From Sphingobium terrigena (lineage in GTDB: Bacteria; Pseudomonadota; Alphaproteobacteria; Sphingomonadales; Sphingomonadaceae): a DNA stretch of 64,000 bases. The first letter of the stretch is position 1; every line of letters begins with the position of its first letter. The notes beneath the pieces are model-generated. The model had not been told where the DNA came from. It saw only the letters and a program-made list of their open reading frames with translations, and did not search any database. The position numbers and the translations under genes are program-made. Below are positions 8,554 through 17,981 of this stretch, piece after piece. The stretch lies in assembly GCF_003591655.1 (NCBI RefSeq), contig NZ_QVRA01000007.1:62001-126000 (forward strand), in the 5' to 3' direction.

Positions 8554-10622
8554 CGCGACTGACTGCGCCCACCCTCCGCATTTTGGCGATCCCGCTTTTC
8601 GCCCTGTCGCTGGCCCCGATCGCCGCACGCGCCGATGTCGTCGCCAAGGCCGCCTCGCCCGATGGTCGCATCACCCTGACCGTCAGCCTGGATGGCGAAG
8701 GCCGCCCCAGCTACGCCGTGCAGCGCGACGGCCAGCCGCTGATCGCCGACAGCCGCCTTGGCTTCATGCTCACCGACGCGCCCAAGATCGAGCGCAACCT
8801 GACGCTGGCCGACACGAAGCGCGACCGGCGCGACACGAACTGGACGCAGCCCTGGGGCGAATGGTCGACCATCCGCGACAATCACAGCGAAATCCGCCTC
8901 GCCTTCCGCGAAAAAACCGACCTTCAGCGCGAAATGGATGTGACCTTCCGCCTGTTCGACGATGGCGTGGCCTTCCGCTACACCCTGCCCGACCAGCCCA
9001 ATCTGCACCATGCCAATATCGCCGAGGAACTGACCCAGTTCGCCTTCGCCCAGCCCGGCACCGCCTGGTGGAAGCCCGCCTTTGAATGGAACCGCGAAGA
9101 ATATCTCTACGACAAGACGCCGCTCGATGCGGTCGGCACGGCGCAGACCGTCATGACGGTAAAGCTCGCCAGCGGCACCCATGTCGCGCTGCATGAAGCG
9201 GCATTGGTCGATTATAGCGCGATGAACCTGGCGCGGGTGCAGGGCAACATGTTCCGCGCCGCCCTGACGCCTGGCGCTGGCACTGCCAAAGCCTCGCGTG
9301 ATGCGGGTTTCTCGACGCCCTGGCGCACCATCGCCATCGCCGACGATGCGGCGGGCCTCTACATGAACCACATGATCCTGAACTTGAACGAACCCAACAA
9401 GCTGGGCGACGTGTCGGGCTGGATCAAGCCGGGCAAGTTCGTGGGCGTGTGGTGGAACATGATCAAGGGCGAATGGAGCTGGGCGCGCGGTCCCAAACAT
9501 GGTGCGACCAACGCCAATGTCCGCCGCTATATCGACTTTGCCGCCGCCAGCGGCATCCCTGCCGTGCTGGTCGAGGGATGGAATGTCGGCTGGGACGGCA
9601 ACTGGTTCGGCAATGGCAATGCCATGAATTTCTCGCAACCGACCGAGGATTTCGACGCGGACGCGCTTGCGGCCTATGCCAGATCGAAGGGCGTCACGCT
9701 GATCGGCCATCATGAAACCGGCGGATCGGTTAGCCATTATGACGCGCAACTCGACAGCGCCTTCAAATGGGCAGCCGACCATGGCGAACAGGTGGTCAAG
9801 ACCGGCTATGTCACCGATGCCGGGCAGATCGAGCGCGTCGATGCCGATGGCACCCACCATCGCGAATGGCATGAAGGCCAGTGGATGGTGAACCACTATC
9901 TGCGCGTGGTGCAGGCCGCCGCCAAATATAAGGTCAGCATCGACAGCCACGAACCGGTCAAGGACACCGGCCTGCGCCGCACCTACCCCAATTGGGTGTC
10001 GCGCGAAGGTGGCCGGGGCATGGAATATAATGCCTGGGTCGGCGGCAAGAACCCGCCGGAACATGAAGCCAATCTGGCCTTCACCCAGATGCTCGGCGGC
10101 CCGATGGATTTCACGCCCGGCGTCCTCAGCCTCTCCGGGTCGGAAGGCAGCACGATCCAATCGACGATCGCCAAGCAACTCGCCCTCTATGTGGTCTTGT
10201 ATTCGCCCGTGGTGATGGCCGCCGATACGCCGGAAAATTACGCGAAATATCCCGGCCCCTTCCAGTTCATCAAGGATGTGCCGACCGACTGGTCCGACAC
10301 CCGCGTCCTGAACGGCGAAGTCGGCGACTATGTCACGATCGCGCGCAAGGAAAAGGGCGGCGATGACTGGTATCTGGGTGCGGTTGGCGACGAAGAAGCC
10401 CGCGCCAGCCAGGCGACGCTCGATTTTCTGGATGCCGGGCGCAGCTATGTCGCGGAAATCTACCGTGACGGACCGGGCGCGGATTATCGCACCGATGCGC
10501 GCCACGCGATCGTGATCGAGAAGAAGACGGTCAGGAAGGGCGACCGGCTGACGATCGCGCTGGCACCCGGTGGCGGTCAGGCGATCCGTTTCGTGGCGGG
10601 CGGCAAACCACGCCGGCGCTGA
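8550..10622 (+). CDS. GH97 alpha-glucosidase, SusB-like, exported
   Basis: 690 residues. A signal peptide (LRILAIPLFALSLAPIAARA) directs it to the periplasm. The GH97 signature is clear: an N-terminal beta-sandwich, then a barrel with the segment around SIDSHEPVKDTGLRRTYPNW and SREGGRGMEYNAW, which carries the conserved glutamates of inverting GH97 enzymes such as Bacteroides SusB. It would hydrolyse malto-oligosaccharides. The ATG at 8550 overlaps the stop of the preceding gene by ATGA, which fixes the start. Longer in-frame starts would run far into the upstream gene and lose the signal peptide. Confidence 0.93.
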   Translation: MTRLTAPTLRILAIPLFALSLAPIAARADVVAKAASPDGRITLTVSLDGEGRPSYAVQRDGQPLIADSRLGFMLTDAPKIERNLTLADTKRDRRDTNWTQPWGEWSTIRDNHSEIRLAFREKTDLQREMDVTFRLFDDGVAFRYTLPDQPNLHHANIAEELTQFAFAQPGTAWWKPAFEWNREEYLYDKTPLDAVGTAQTVMTVKLASGTHVALHEAALVDYSAMNLARVQGNMFRAALTPGAGTAKASRDAGFSTPWRTIAIADDAAGLYMNHMILNLNEPNKLGDVSGWIKPGKFVGVWWNMIKGEWSWARGPKHGATNANVRRYIDFAAASGIPAVLVEGWNVGWDGNWFGNGNAMNFSQPTEDFDADALAAYARSKGVTLIGHHETGGSVSHYDAQLDSAFKWAADHGEQVVKTGYVTDAGQIERVDADGTHHREWHEGQWMVNHYLRVVQAAAKYKVSIDSHEPVKDTGLRRTYPNWVSREGGRGMEYNAWVGGKNPPEHEANLAFTQMLGGPMDFTPGVLSLSGSEGSTIQSTIAKQLALYVVLYSPVVMAADTPENYAKYPGPFQFIKDVPTDWSDTRVLNGEVGDYVTIARKEKGGDDWYLGAVGDEEARASQATLDFLDAGRSYVAEIYRDGPGADYRTDARHAIVIEKKTVRKGDRLTIALAPGGGQAIRFVAGGKPRRR

Positions 10623-10641
10623 CATCCTATTTCCTGTCCTA

Positions 10642-10678
10642 CAGGCCGCGCGATCTCTATGCTTCCAACCGCGGCCTG
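10642..10678. terminator. Inverted repeat between GH97 gene and sugar transporter
   Basis: CAGGCCGCG and CGCGGCCTG (9-bp arms, 19-base loop) lie 20 bases after the GH97 stop. There is no T-run, so this may be an attenuating or RNA-stabilising hairpin rather than a full terminator. Confidence 0.4.
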
Positions 10679-10769
10679 CATCGACATCCGACTTTCCGAT
10701 AGGATCAGAAACGGGCAATAAAATATCGAAATTGCCGGGAAATATGCGAAGTTAAGGGGCGGATGCGGG

Positions 10770-12254
10770 ATGGACGGGCAAAATGACAGCACACAGGTAA
10801 CCCGCCCCCGACAGGGTTTTGCGGGGCTGTGGAATATCAGCTTCGGCTTCTTCGGCATCCAGATCGGCTTCGCCCTTCAGAACGCCAATATGAGCCGCAT
10901 CTTCCAGTCGCTGGGCGAAAGCCTGGACGATCTGGCGTTGCTGTGGATCGCTGCGCCCCTGACCGGCCTGTTGGTCCAGCCGATCATCGGCCATTATAGC
11001 GACCGGACCTGGTGCCGGTTTGGCCGTCGCCGCCCCTATTTCTTTGTGGGTGCCCTGTTCGCAGCAGCGGCGCTGATCGGGATGCCCAATGCCCCCGGTC
11101 TGCTGGCGGCGGCGATGATGCTCTGGATACTCGACGCATCGTTGAACATATCGATGGAGCCGTTCCGCGCCTTTGTCGGCGACATGCTGGACAAGGATCA
11201 GCATATGGCTGGCTACGCCCTGCAAACCGCCTTCATCGGCGCAGGTGCCGTGATCGGGTCGGCCACCCCCTGGATGCTTGACCGGATGGGTGTCGCCAAT
11301 GTCGCCGTCGGGCCGGGGGTGCCCGACACGGTACGGATCAGCTTCTATATCGGCGGGGCGGCGCTGTTCCTGGCGGTGCTATGGACCGTGCTGACGACAC
11401 GCGAATATGCCCCCGACCAGATGGCCCGTTTTGCGCGGGCCGATGACGACGCCGCAGGCCTCGCACCGGCAACCCGCGCCATGCCTGCGGGTGGAGCAGG
11501 CTGGATCGCAATAGGCATCGCCATATTGGCGATCGTGTGGACATGGTCGCTGGAAAAGGAACTTTATCTGCTCGGCGCGTTGCTGGCCGCCTTTGGCGCC
11601 GCGCGCTGGCTCCATGGCCAGGGTCGCAACGACAATCTGCTCAGCCATGTCGTCGGCGATTTCGCAGCCATGCCGCCGCTGATGAAGAAACTGGCGCTCG
11701 TCCAATTCTTCACCTGGTCCGCGCTGTTCATCATGTGGATCTATACCACGCCGGTCGTCGCCCAATATATGTTCGGATCGGCCGATCCCGCCAGCCCCGC
11801 CTATAATGCCGGGGCCAACTGGGTCGGCATATTGTTCGCGACCTATAATGGCGTCGCCGCTCTCGCCGCCCCCTTCCTGCTCCAACCGCTCGCCCGCCGC
11901 ATCGGCCAGGCCAACACCCATGCCATCGCGCTGATGCTGGGCGCACTGGGCTTCTTGTCCTTCCTGTTCCTGCGCGACGCGCAACTGCTGCTGCTCTCGG
12001 AAGTCGCGATCGGCATCGCCTGGGCATCCACCCTCGCCATGCCCTATGCCATGCTGGCGTCCAGCGTGCCGCAGGCGAAGCTCGGCATCTACATGGGTCT
12101 GTTCAACGCCTTCGTCGTAATTCCGCAACTGCTGGTTGCGACCGTGATGGGCACGATCATGCGGCATTTTTTTCCGAACGAGCCGATCTGGACGATGGCT
12201 TTTGCTGCCGGCGTCATGCTGTTAGCATCCGTGTCGACGCTACGCTGCCGTTAG
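10770..12254 (+). CDS. MFS sugar transporter (maltose/maltodextrin type)
   Basis: 494 residues with about twelve hydrophobic segments, inner membrane. N-terminal features GLWNISFGFFGIQIGFALQ and GHYSDRTWCRFGRRRPY match the proton-coupled disaccharide transporters related to SLC45/MalY of Caulobacter. It would bring maltose or maltodextrins into the cytoplasm for the GH13 glucosidase. It lies 147 bases after the GH97 gene on the same strand and is the last gene of the sugar locus. Substrate is inferred from the family and the neighbours. After its TAG stop the sequence changes abruptly into IS relics. Confidence 0.88.
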   Translation: MDGQNDSTQVTRPRQGFAGLWNISFGFFGIQIGFALQNANMSRIFQSLGESLDDLALLWIAAPLTGLLVQPIIGHYSDRTWCRFGRRRPYFFVGALFAAAALIGMPNAPGLLAAAMMLWILDASLNISMEPFRAFVGDMLDKDQHMAGYALQTAFIGAGAVIGSATPWMLDRMGVANVAVGPGVPDTVRISFYIGGAALFLAVLWTVLTTREYAPDQMARFARADDDAAGLAPATRAMPAGGAGWIAIGIAILAIVWTWSLEKELYLLGALLAAFGAARWLHGQGRNDNLLSHVVGDFAAMPPLMKKLALVQFFTWSALFIMWIYTTPVVAQYMFGSADPASPAYNAGANWVGILFATYNGVAALAAPFLLQPLARRIGQANTHAIALMLGALGFLSFLFLRDAQLLLLSEVAIGIAWASTLAMPYAMLASSVPQAKLGIYMGLFNAFVVIPQLLVATVMGTIMRHFFPNEPIWTMAFAAGVMLLASVSTLRCR

Positions 12255-12343
12255 ATTGAAGACGAGTGATCTGGGGAACGATCGTGAGAAAAGTGGATTT
12301 TCTGCCGGACGGCAACCAAGATGGCTCTGTAACAGGAGCAGAG

Positions 12344-12473
12344 ATGAGAAAAAGAAAACGCCGTAATCACAGCCCGGCATTCAAAGCGAAGGGGGCACTG
12401 TCCTGAAGAGGGAGAAGACACGGGTCGAGTTGGTGCAGCAGTTTGACGTGCCTCCAAACCAGGTTTCTCGTGA
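12344..12473 (+). pseudogene. IS3-family orfA transposase relic
   Basis: An ATG after AGGAGCAGAG opens MRKRKRRNHSPAFKAK, the typical start of IS3-family OrfA, then hits a stop after 20 codons. After a frameshift the protein resumes as KREKTRVELVQQFDVPPNQ, the expected next part of OrfA. The rest of the IS is missing. Confidence 0.75.
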
Positions 12474-12725
12474 CGGCGGTGCAAGGGTGCCGTTAAGCAA
12501 GCCATTGAATCATAGAGATAAAAGTGCAAAAAAATAGTAAACCATTGATATCTTTGGCCGGTGAAGTTTCGTTATGGAGGAACAGGAGTGTACTCGAACC
12601 AGTTCCGCATCGCGACTGTGCAATTTACAGGATCCGTTCATTCGCTTTATCCCGAGATCGACTTTGTTAAGAGCCGGATTCCGAAGTTTCTCATATTTGA
12701 CAGGATCTTGCCGTTCGGCGTGTGA

Positions 12726-13075
12726 TCATTCGGATTGAGCGATGAGAGTCCAAGCGGTGGACGATGCGACGGACGGTTCACAGTCTTTGGCGAGGCGTCG
12801 GCAGTGACCGAGCCATGCGGGGGTACGCTCAACATCCCATCGGCTAGGAAGCACCTCGAAGCCTTTGACCTTGTCCGAGCGTTTGATGATGTCGATAGTC
12901 CACTTGCCGATGCCAACGAGGGCAGATCGCAACTTGTTGCCAGCGTAGTCGCCGTCGGCAAAGACGTGGCGCAGCCAGGGAAACCGCGTACGGACGGCGC
13001 CCAGCATATTAACGGTGCCATCGCGAGCCAGTAGCTTGGCGAGTTCGTCCGATGTGCGCCGAACAGCCCGTTTTA
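12726..13075 (-). pseudogene. IS5-family transposase C-terminal relic
   Basis: Reading on the minus strand gives FPWLRHVFADGDYAGNKL, then VKGFEVLPSRWDVERTPAWLGHCRRLAKD, the C-terminal part of IS5-family DDE transposases including the catalytic glutamate region (VERT). The first two-thirds of the protein are missing: the homology stops where the DUF6118 gene ends. The C-terminus is also cut off early (LIAQSE then stop). Confidence 0.8.
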
Positions 13076-13834
13076 GGGGTTGATCGAGGTGAATACCCTA
13101 ACCGTGCAACTTACCGGCTCCTTAGCTTTAGACGCGGCCTTCTGACATGCGGCAAGCGTCTCGCGGTTTTCGCGTGCCAGGTCGGCGGCGTCCACGATTG
13201 CCTGCCAGCCTTCTGGGTTCCCTGCGCGCATGAGACGGATACCAGCATCCCATAGTGACGGCTCGCCTAGCGTGCGACTGGCAACCCGTTCCGGCCAGAG
13301 CCAGCTTTGCGGGCCGATGCTGGCCGCCCAGCCGGGATAGATCATCCACAGAAGCGATAAGGCCAGCGCTGTGCCGCCTCCGAGGCAGGCGATGTGCCAA
13401 CGCTGTTCCTGTTTGGTGCGAACAGCGCCGATCGCGCGCATCAGATCCGCATGGGCTTGATGATGCAATTCCAGCGATTTCTTGATGGTTGCCTTATCGG
13501 TCGCTCGTGCGGCATCCGCCGCCACGTCGATCCGCTCCGCCATGCTCTCCGGCGTCAACTGCATGGCGGGCGCATCCATGATTGTCTTCGTCTGCCCTGC
13601 CAGCGTCGCGAGATAGCCGTTCATCTTGGCAAGCGTCGGTCCGTAGTCGGGAAATTCGATGCTCTGTTTTTCGACGGCGATATGCTCAAGCGCGCGGGCC
13701 ATCACCGCCATGCGCCCTTCAAGCCGCTCCTCCATAGCGGCGACGCGCTCCGAGAGATGGGCGAACGCCTCGGCGGCGGCATTGGGCCGGGGTTCCGGCT
13801 CCGGTTCGTTGAGAAGGCTCTGTTCGTCATCCAT
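13073..13834 (-). CDS. DUF6118-type protein downstream of relaxase
   Basis: 253 residues. The N-terminal half is helical and charged (AEAFAHLSERVAAMEERLEGRM), likely a coiled coil, and is followed by one probable membrane segment near residues 145-165 (ACLGGGTALALSLLWMIYP). The C-terminal part has a DAGIRLMRAGNPEGWQAIV segment. Proteins of this kind are often found next to TraA relaxases in sphingomonad elements; their function is unknown. It starts 18 bases after traA, so the two form an operon. The truncated IS5 transposase touches its 3' end, but the reading frame itself looks intact. Confidence 0.75.
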   Translation of the reverse strand: MDDEQSLLNEPEPEPRPNAAAEAFAHLSERVAAMEERLEGRMAVMARALEHIAVEKQSIEFPDYGPTLAKMNGYLATLAGQTKTIMDAPAMQLTPESMAERIDVAADAARATDKATIKKSLELHHQAHADLMRAIGAVRTKQEQRWHIACLGGGTALALSLLWMIYPGWAASIGPQSWLWPERVASRTLGEPSLWDAGIRLMRAGNPEGWQAIVDAADLARENRETLAACQKAASKAKEPVSCTVRVFTSINP

Positions 13835-13852
13835 GTCATGGTCTCCTTGGGG

Positions 13853-16846
13853 TTAGCGGCTCATGCCGCGACCGATGTCGCGTCCGTGATCGAAAGGAAT
13901 GGAAGATGCGAGGTCGTGGGATAGGCTGCGGCCCGCCTGCTGGCCGATCGTAAGCCCAAGTTCGCGGCTGCGCAGACCAAGCACCGATTCTAGCTGGGCG
14001 TCGCGCTCAAGGCTTTTCGCCATGCCCGCCATCTGCTGCGCGGCACTCTTCGCGCCTCGGAAATTGCCGTCGCGCACAAGCTCGGCATGATCGCGCTGCA
14101 ACTGCTGCCACCCTTCCACGAACCGATCGGCGCGTTGGAACGGGTCCATACGGATTTCGGTCTCTTGACTCATCGCCCGCACTGCCGCCTGGCCGCGCCC
14201 CTCGGCGGCCTCGCGGACAAGCTCCGGGCTGCTGCTGAACGCGCTGCTCAGGTCGGAGGAACCTTCGGGCCGGATCGCGTCCAGTGCATCCCGCGCCCTG
14301 TCGAGTGCCTCGCGCTGGTGGGGCATGGCGTCCAGACCCTGCACTCGTGTCTGGTGGATCGCGTCCAGCGCCTTGGCATAGCGCTCCACCGCGCCGCGTA
14401 CGCCGCCTGCGCGAAGCGGCTGCGTGTCGTGTTCGGGCTGGTGCCGAACGGCCTGCTCCTGTGCGCGCGGCTCGGCCTTCGGCTGGAAACCCGCGAAAAT
14501 GTCGTGCTTCTGCCGTGAAGGAATATGGGGTCGGAAATTGTCGAATATGCCCCGCGCTTTCTCGACAATCGGCCTGACGATTTCCGCGACGCGCTCGCCA
14601 AAGCTAATGCCGCGTCGTTCGGCATATTCCCTTGCGGGGTCGGCTTGTCTGTAATCGGTGGCCATGTCCTTGCCGCGCTCGCGTGAGAGCGTCCGGACAA
14701 GCCGGGACTGATCGCGAAAATCGTCGCGGCCATAATGAAGCGCCATCCCATCACGATGGCGGGACATGGCGACATAGGTCCCGTGGCGATCCATCCCCGG
14801 CGTCGCCAGAACATGCGCCCGGTCCACGGTCATGCCCTGCGCCTTGTGGATGGTAGCGGCATAGCCGTGGTCGAGGTCGCGATAATCCTTGGTGTCGAAC
14901 GATACGAAACGCCCGTCATCGGTGCGGACGGACATATGGTCCGGGCTTACCTTTTCGATGGTGCCCAGCGTGCCGTTCTTCACCTCCAGGCTACGTTCGT
15001 TGCGTAGGAACATGATGCGGTCGCCCGGCGCGAACAGGCGGTCGCCGCGCTCTGTCTTCACCTGACGCTCGTCGCCCAACTCGCCCGCATCGCGCATTGC
15101 CGCGCGCGCCGCCTCGTTGAGGTCGCGTACCTCGGCATTGGTGTGGGTCAGGATGATGCGGCTGGCATCGGGATTTGCTTGCCGTTCGCGGTCCCAGCGT
15201 TCAACAAGATCGCGCCGCGCATCATCGCGCGTCTCGGCCTGATGCACCATGCCTTTGTCGGCATAGGCGGCAATCGCCTCACCGGTTCTGCCGGTCGCCA
15301 AATGCCGGGTAGCATCCTGCTGCCAGCCTTCATGCTGGCGGCGAACCTGTGTGATCTCGACGCCGCCATGGCGCTCGTGGATGGCGCGGAACGCCGCGCC
15401 CGCCTCGATCGACTGCAATTGCTGCGGATCGCCGACAAGGACGACCTTCGCGCCAACATCGGCGGCATGCGACAGGACGCGCTCCATCTGGCGCGTGCCG
15501 ACCATGCCCGCCTCGTCGATCACCAGCACGTCGCGGGAGGTTAGAAGATCGCGGCCCTGCGCCCAGCCATGTTCCATACTGGCGATGGTGCGCGACGCGA
15601 TGCCGGAGCCATTCTCCAGCCCCTCTGCGGCGATGCCCGCAAGCGCCGCGCCGCGAACATTTAGCCCCGCGCTTTCCCAAACGTCGCTCGCCACGCCCAG
15701 CATGGCGCTTTTGCCGGTCCCGGCATAACCCAGCACCAGTGACAAGCCGCGCCCGTCCGTTATATGGCGCAGCGCGGATTCTTGCTCTGCCCCCAGGGTA
15801 AGGCCCGCACTCTCGGCGGCGCGAATGGCGTAGGTCGTCGCCGCCGAGAGACCATCGCTCCGGTCCATCGCAAGCCGATCAGCGGCGCGGCTCATCCGCT
15901 GTTCGGTCTCGATCATATCGCGCGAGGTGAACCGCTCGTCGCCGCGCCCGTCCTTGCCCAGGGCAATCAGGTCCGGCGAAGCACGCACCGCGCGCATGGC
16001 GACGTTAAACTGCTCCTGCCCGTCGCTATGCCGGTGGATGAACATCGCCATATCGCGGTTGGTGAACGTCGCCTGTTGGTGGGTGATGGCATTAAGGGCG
16101 ATGCCGGGATCGGCGATGATGCGTTCGCCATTCTCCCGCGCAATCTCGCGGTGCATCTCGGCGCGGTCGGCTTCCAACCCCTGGGCGTCCATCCGGTGCG
16201 CGGGACCACCAATCTTGCTTTGCGGCTCAAGGTCTATGCCCTGCTCGGCAAGGCTGCGGCGGTCGATGCGCGCGTCTATGTCGAGTTCGGCAAGGCGGGC
16301 GTTGACGTGGGTCTCCCAGCGTTCGCGCCAGCGCTCGACATTCTCATGATCGTTCCACTCGCGCACCTTCGGTCCGAAGCCAGCGGTGCCGTCCTCGCGC
16401 TGTACAACCTCCCGCATGGTGAGCATGACATGCGCGTGCGGCTTAGGCTGGCCATCCGCGCCTATGTCCCAATGCACATTGAGGTCGGCGATCATGCCGC
16501 GATCGACAAACTCGGCAGACACAAAATCGCGGGCCAGTTCTATGCCCTGCGCCTTGGTCATTTCGCGCGGAATGGCGAACTCGACCTCGCGGGCAAGCTG
16601 AGCGTCCTTGCGCTTCTCGAAAGCCTCGACATCGTTCCAGAGGCGTTCGCGGTCGCGCCAATGTTCGGGCGCACCTTCGGGCAGCAAAATTTCGCTATGC
16701 TCGACGCCGGAGCGGGCACGGAAATCTTGGGGCCGGTCGAGGCGCTCGTCGTGCAGGCGTTCGCCTGCACGATAGGCAGCAGCGGAGACGGCACTACGCC
16801 CCGCCGCGCGACTGATGACCTGAACGGAGAAGTGGAAGATCGCCAT
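13853..16846 (-). CDS. traA: Ti-type conjugative relaxase/helicase TraA
   Basis: 997 residues. The N-terminal MobA/MobL relaxase domain (about 1-220) nicks oriT: it opens with MAIFHFSVQVISRAAGRSAV and has the histidine cluster HWDIGADGQPKPHAHVMLT (His125, 137, 139). The middle is a RecD-like superfamily 1 helicase with Walker A GYAGTGKS (373-380) and Walker B VLVIDEAGMV. The C-terminus is helical and charged. The length is near that of Ti-plasmid TraA (about 1100). It is divergent from traC/traD, as in Ti plasmids, with oriT in the gap. The frame is intact, so the element may still be mobilisable. Confidence 0.93.
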   Translation of the reverse strand: MAIFHFSVQVISRAAGRSAVSAAAYRAGERLHDERLDRPQDFRARSGVEHSEILLPEGAPEHWRDRERLWNDVEAFEKRKDAQLAREVEFAIPREMTKAQGIELARDFVSAEFVDRGMIADLNVHWDIGADGQPKPHAHVMLTMREVVQREDGTAGFGPKVREWNDHENVERWRERWETHVNARLAELDIDARIDRRSLAEQGIDLEPQSKIGGPAHRMDAQGLEADRAEMHREIARENGERIIADPGIALNAITHQQATFTNRDMAMFIHRHSDGQEQFNVAMRAVRASPDLIALGKDGRGDERFTSRDMIETEQRMSRAADRLAMDRSDGLSAATTYAIRAAESAGLTLGAEQESALRHITDGRGLSLVLGYAGTGKSAMLGVASDVWESAGLNVRGAALAGIAAEGLENGSGIASRTIASMEHGWAQGRDLLTSRDVLVIDEAGMVGTRQMERVLSHAADVGAKVVLVGDPQQLQSIEAGAAFRAIHERHGGVEITQVRRQHEGWQQDATRHLATGRTGEAIAAYADKGMVHQAETRDDARRDLVERWDRERQANPDASRIILTHTNAEVRDLNEAARAAMRDAGELGDERQVKTERGDRLFAPGDRIMFLRNERSLEVKNGTLGTIEKVSPDHMSVRTDDGRFVSFDTKDYRDLDHGYAATIHKAQGMTVDRAHVLATPGMDRHGTYVAMSRHRDGMALHYGRDDFRDQSRLVRTLSRERGKDMATDYRQADPAREYAERRGISFGERVAEIVRPIVEKARGIFDNFRPHIPSRQKHDIFAGFQPKAEPRAQEQAVRHQPEHDTQPLRAGGVRGAVERYAKALDAIHQTRVQGLDAMPHQREALDRARDALDAIRPEGSSDLSSAFSSSPELVREAAEGRGQAAVRAMSQETEIRMDPFQRADRFVEGWQQLQRDHAELVRDGNFRGAKSAAQQMAGMAKSLERDAQLESVLGLRSRELGLTIGQQAGRSLSHDLASSIPFDHGRDIGRGMSR

Positions 16847-16876
16847 GACGATCGTCCATCTACTACGCTCAAGCGC

Positions 16877-16908
16877 ACGTCGGAACGACGTATAAGCGCG
16901 CCCTTCTC
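16877..16908. other. Origin of transfer (oriT) with nic region
   Basis: ACGTCG-GAA-CGACGT forms a 6-bp inverted repeat (16877-16891), directly followed by TATAAGCGCGCCCTT. That string resembles the RSF1010/Ti-type nic consensus TAAGTGCGCCCT. Placement between the divergent traA and traC genes matches the oriT of Ti plasmids. The exact nicked bond is not determined. Confidence 0.8.
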
Positions 16909-17005
16909 GAAAATTTCTCGGACGGGACTAGGCGGTGTCAGGCTGTCCCGGCGACTCTACTGCGCGGCGATCATAGCGCCATCAACACTCAATGGAGACT
17001 TTGCG

Positions 17006-17311
17006 ATGCGCAAGCCCCGCGATTTTGATTCGGAACTCAAAGCCCTGGCTGACAAGGCCAAGGCGCTCAAGGAGCGGCGTGTGAGGCAACTTGGCGAATT
17101 GGTGGCCGCGACCGGGGCCGATGCGCTCGACGCCGATATACTGGCCGGGGCACTGCTCCATGTTGCCACGGTGAAGGACGCCGCGACAAAGGAGGGCTGG
17201 CGCAAGGCGGGCGTGGCGTTCTTTCTTGGCAAAGGCGGCAAGTCTGCGGGCGGACCTTCTGGCCAGCAAAGCGGTACTCTCCCACTCGACGGCGGCGCGT
17301 CATCGACTTGA
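17006..17311 (+). CDS. Conjugal transfer accessory protein (TraC/TraD-like)
   Basis: 101 residues. A helical N-terminus (DFDSELKALADKAKALKERR) is followed by RQLGELVAATGADALDADILAGALL, a pattern shared by the small TraC/TraD proteins that accompany TraA in Ti-type systems, where they are thought to help form the relaxosome at oriT. The C-terminus is glycine and serine rich. The ATG at 17006 follows GGAG with 8-base spacing. It is the first gene of the rightward transcript opposite traA. Databases name this family inconsistently as TraC or TraD, so I leave the symbol empty. Confidence 0.8.
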   Translation: MRKPRDFDSELKALADKAKALKERRVRQLGELVAATGADALDADILAGALLHVATVKDAATKEGWRKAGVAFFLGKGGKSAGGPSGQQSGTLPLDGGASST

Positions 17312-17582
17312 GGCTCGGAAGGCACGAGCCGACATGCGGGATTGGCAGGTCAAGCGGCGGGAGAGAACGCGGCATCTGATCGAACTGGGCGGCCTCGTCA
17401 TCAAGGCGGGGCTGGTCGATCTGACCGATGATGATCGCGCGACGCTCTACGGCGCGTTCCTCACCCTTGCCGACCGGCTGCGCGGAGAGGAACGCGCCAA
17501 CGCGCTTGCCCTCTGGAAGCGCAAGGGGAAGCGCGGGTTCACCGCAGAGGACGCCCGAGCAAACGCAGAAATAAATCGCTGA
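17226..17582 (+). CDS. traD: Conjugal transfer protein TraD
   Basis: Small basic protein whose core DWQVKRRERTRHLIELGGLV and DRATLYGAFLTLADRL matches the Ti-type TraD family, a short DNA-processing accessory factor. Start is uncertain: the TTG at 17226 gives 118 residues and overlaps the upstream gene by 86 bases in another frame; the ATG at 17334 gives 82 residues. I list the longer form because the preceding RLEARKARA segment looks like part of the family. In Ti plasmids traG (coupling protein) comes next; here the transcript runs into decayed DNA, so traG has been lost. Confidence 0.82.
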   Translation: MAKAASLRADLLASKAVLSHSTAARHRLEARKARADMRDWQVKRRERTRHLIELGGLVIKAGLVDLTDDDRATLYGAFLTLADRLRGEERANALALWKRKGKRGFTAEDARANAEINR

Positions 17583-17624
17583 GGCGGGGCCATCCCGACG
17601 ATTGTGCAGTGGCATGAAACTGAA

Positions 17625-17753
17625 CTATTCCACTGCATGGCTGCCGATGACTGCCGGAATGCACGCAAGCTTCCCGGTTCCGGGCACATCGGCAATGATT
17701 TCCTGCCAGTGATGGTCGAAGCTGCCTAGCCAGCGTAGGATACGCGCCTGCAT
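17625..17753 (-). CDS. Possible small protein, 42 residues
   Basis: The frame reads MQARILRWLGSFDHHWQEII and ends with PAVIGSHAVE. No family recognised and no good ribosome site visible. It may be the remnant of a longer gene. Confidence 0.25.
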   Translation of the reverse strand: MQARILRWLGSFDHHWQEIIADVPGTGKLACIPAVIGSHAVE

Positions 17754-17792
17754 ATCCAGCCGTTGCGTTCACTCGCGCATGGCGACCAACGG

Positions 17793-17981
17793 TTATCGGA
17801 AGGCGCGCTTCTGGGCCTCATTGATCAACGTGCGCCGTTCGGTCTCCTCCGCAGCGCGCGCCATTTGTTCCCAACGTTCAGCGGACTGCTCATGCTGCCG
17901 TCGCCGGTTGGGGAGATCTGCCTTCGAAGCCGCGAGACGCTCGCTGGCGGCGTTCTGGTGGTAGAAATCGGCGGCGCTCAT
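17793..17981 (-). CDS. Small conserved hypothetical protein (MSAADFY type)
   Basis: 62 residues, helical and charged: begins MSAADFYHQNAASERLAASK and continues ERWEQMARAAEETERRTLIN. Short proteins of this layout (MSAA-x-Y start, W-x-x-M-A-x-x-A centre) recur in alphaproteobacterial mobile elements; no function is known to me. The ATG at 17981 follows GAGGTGGAAAC, a good ribosome site. A second, diverged copy of its start and leader is found at 19903-20130. Confidence 0.55.
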   Translation of the reverse strand: MSAADFYHQNAASERLAASKADLPNRRRQHEQSAERWEQMARAAEETERRTLINEAQKRAFR

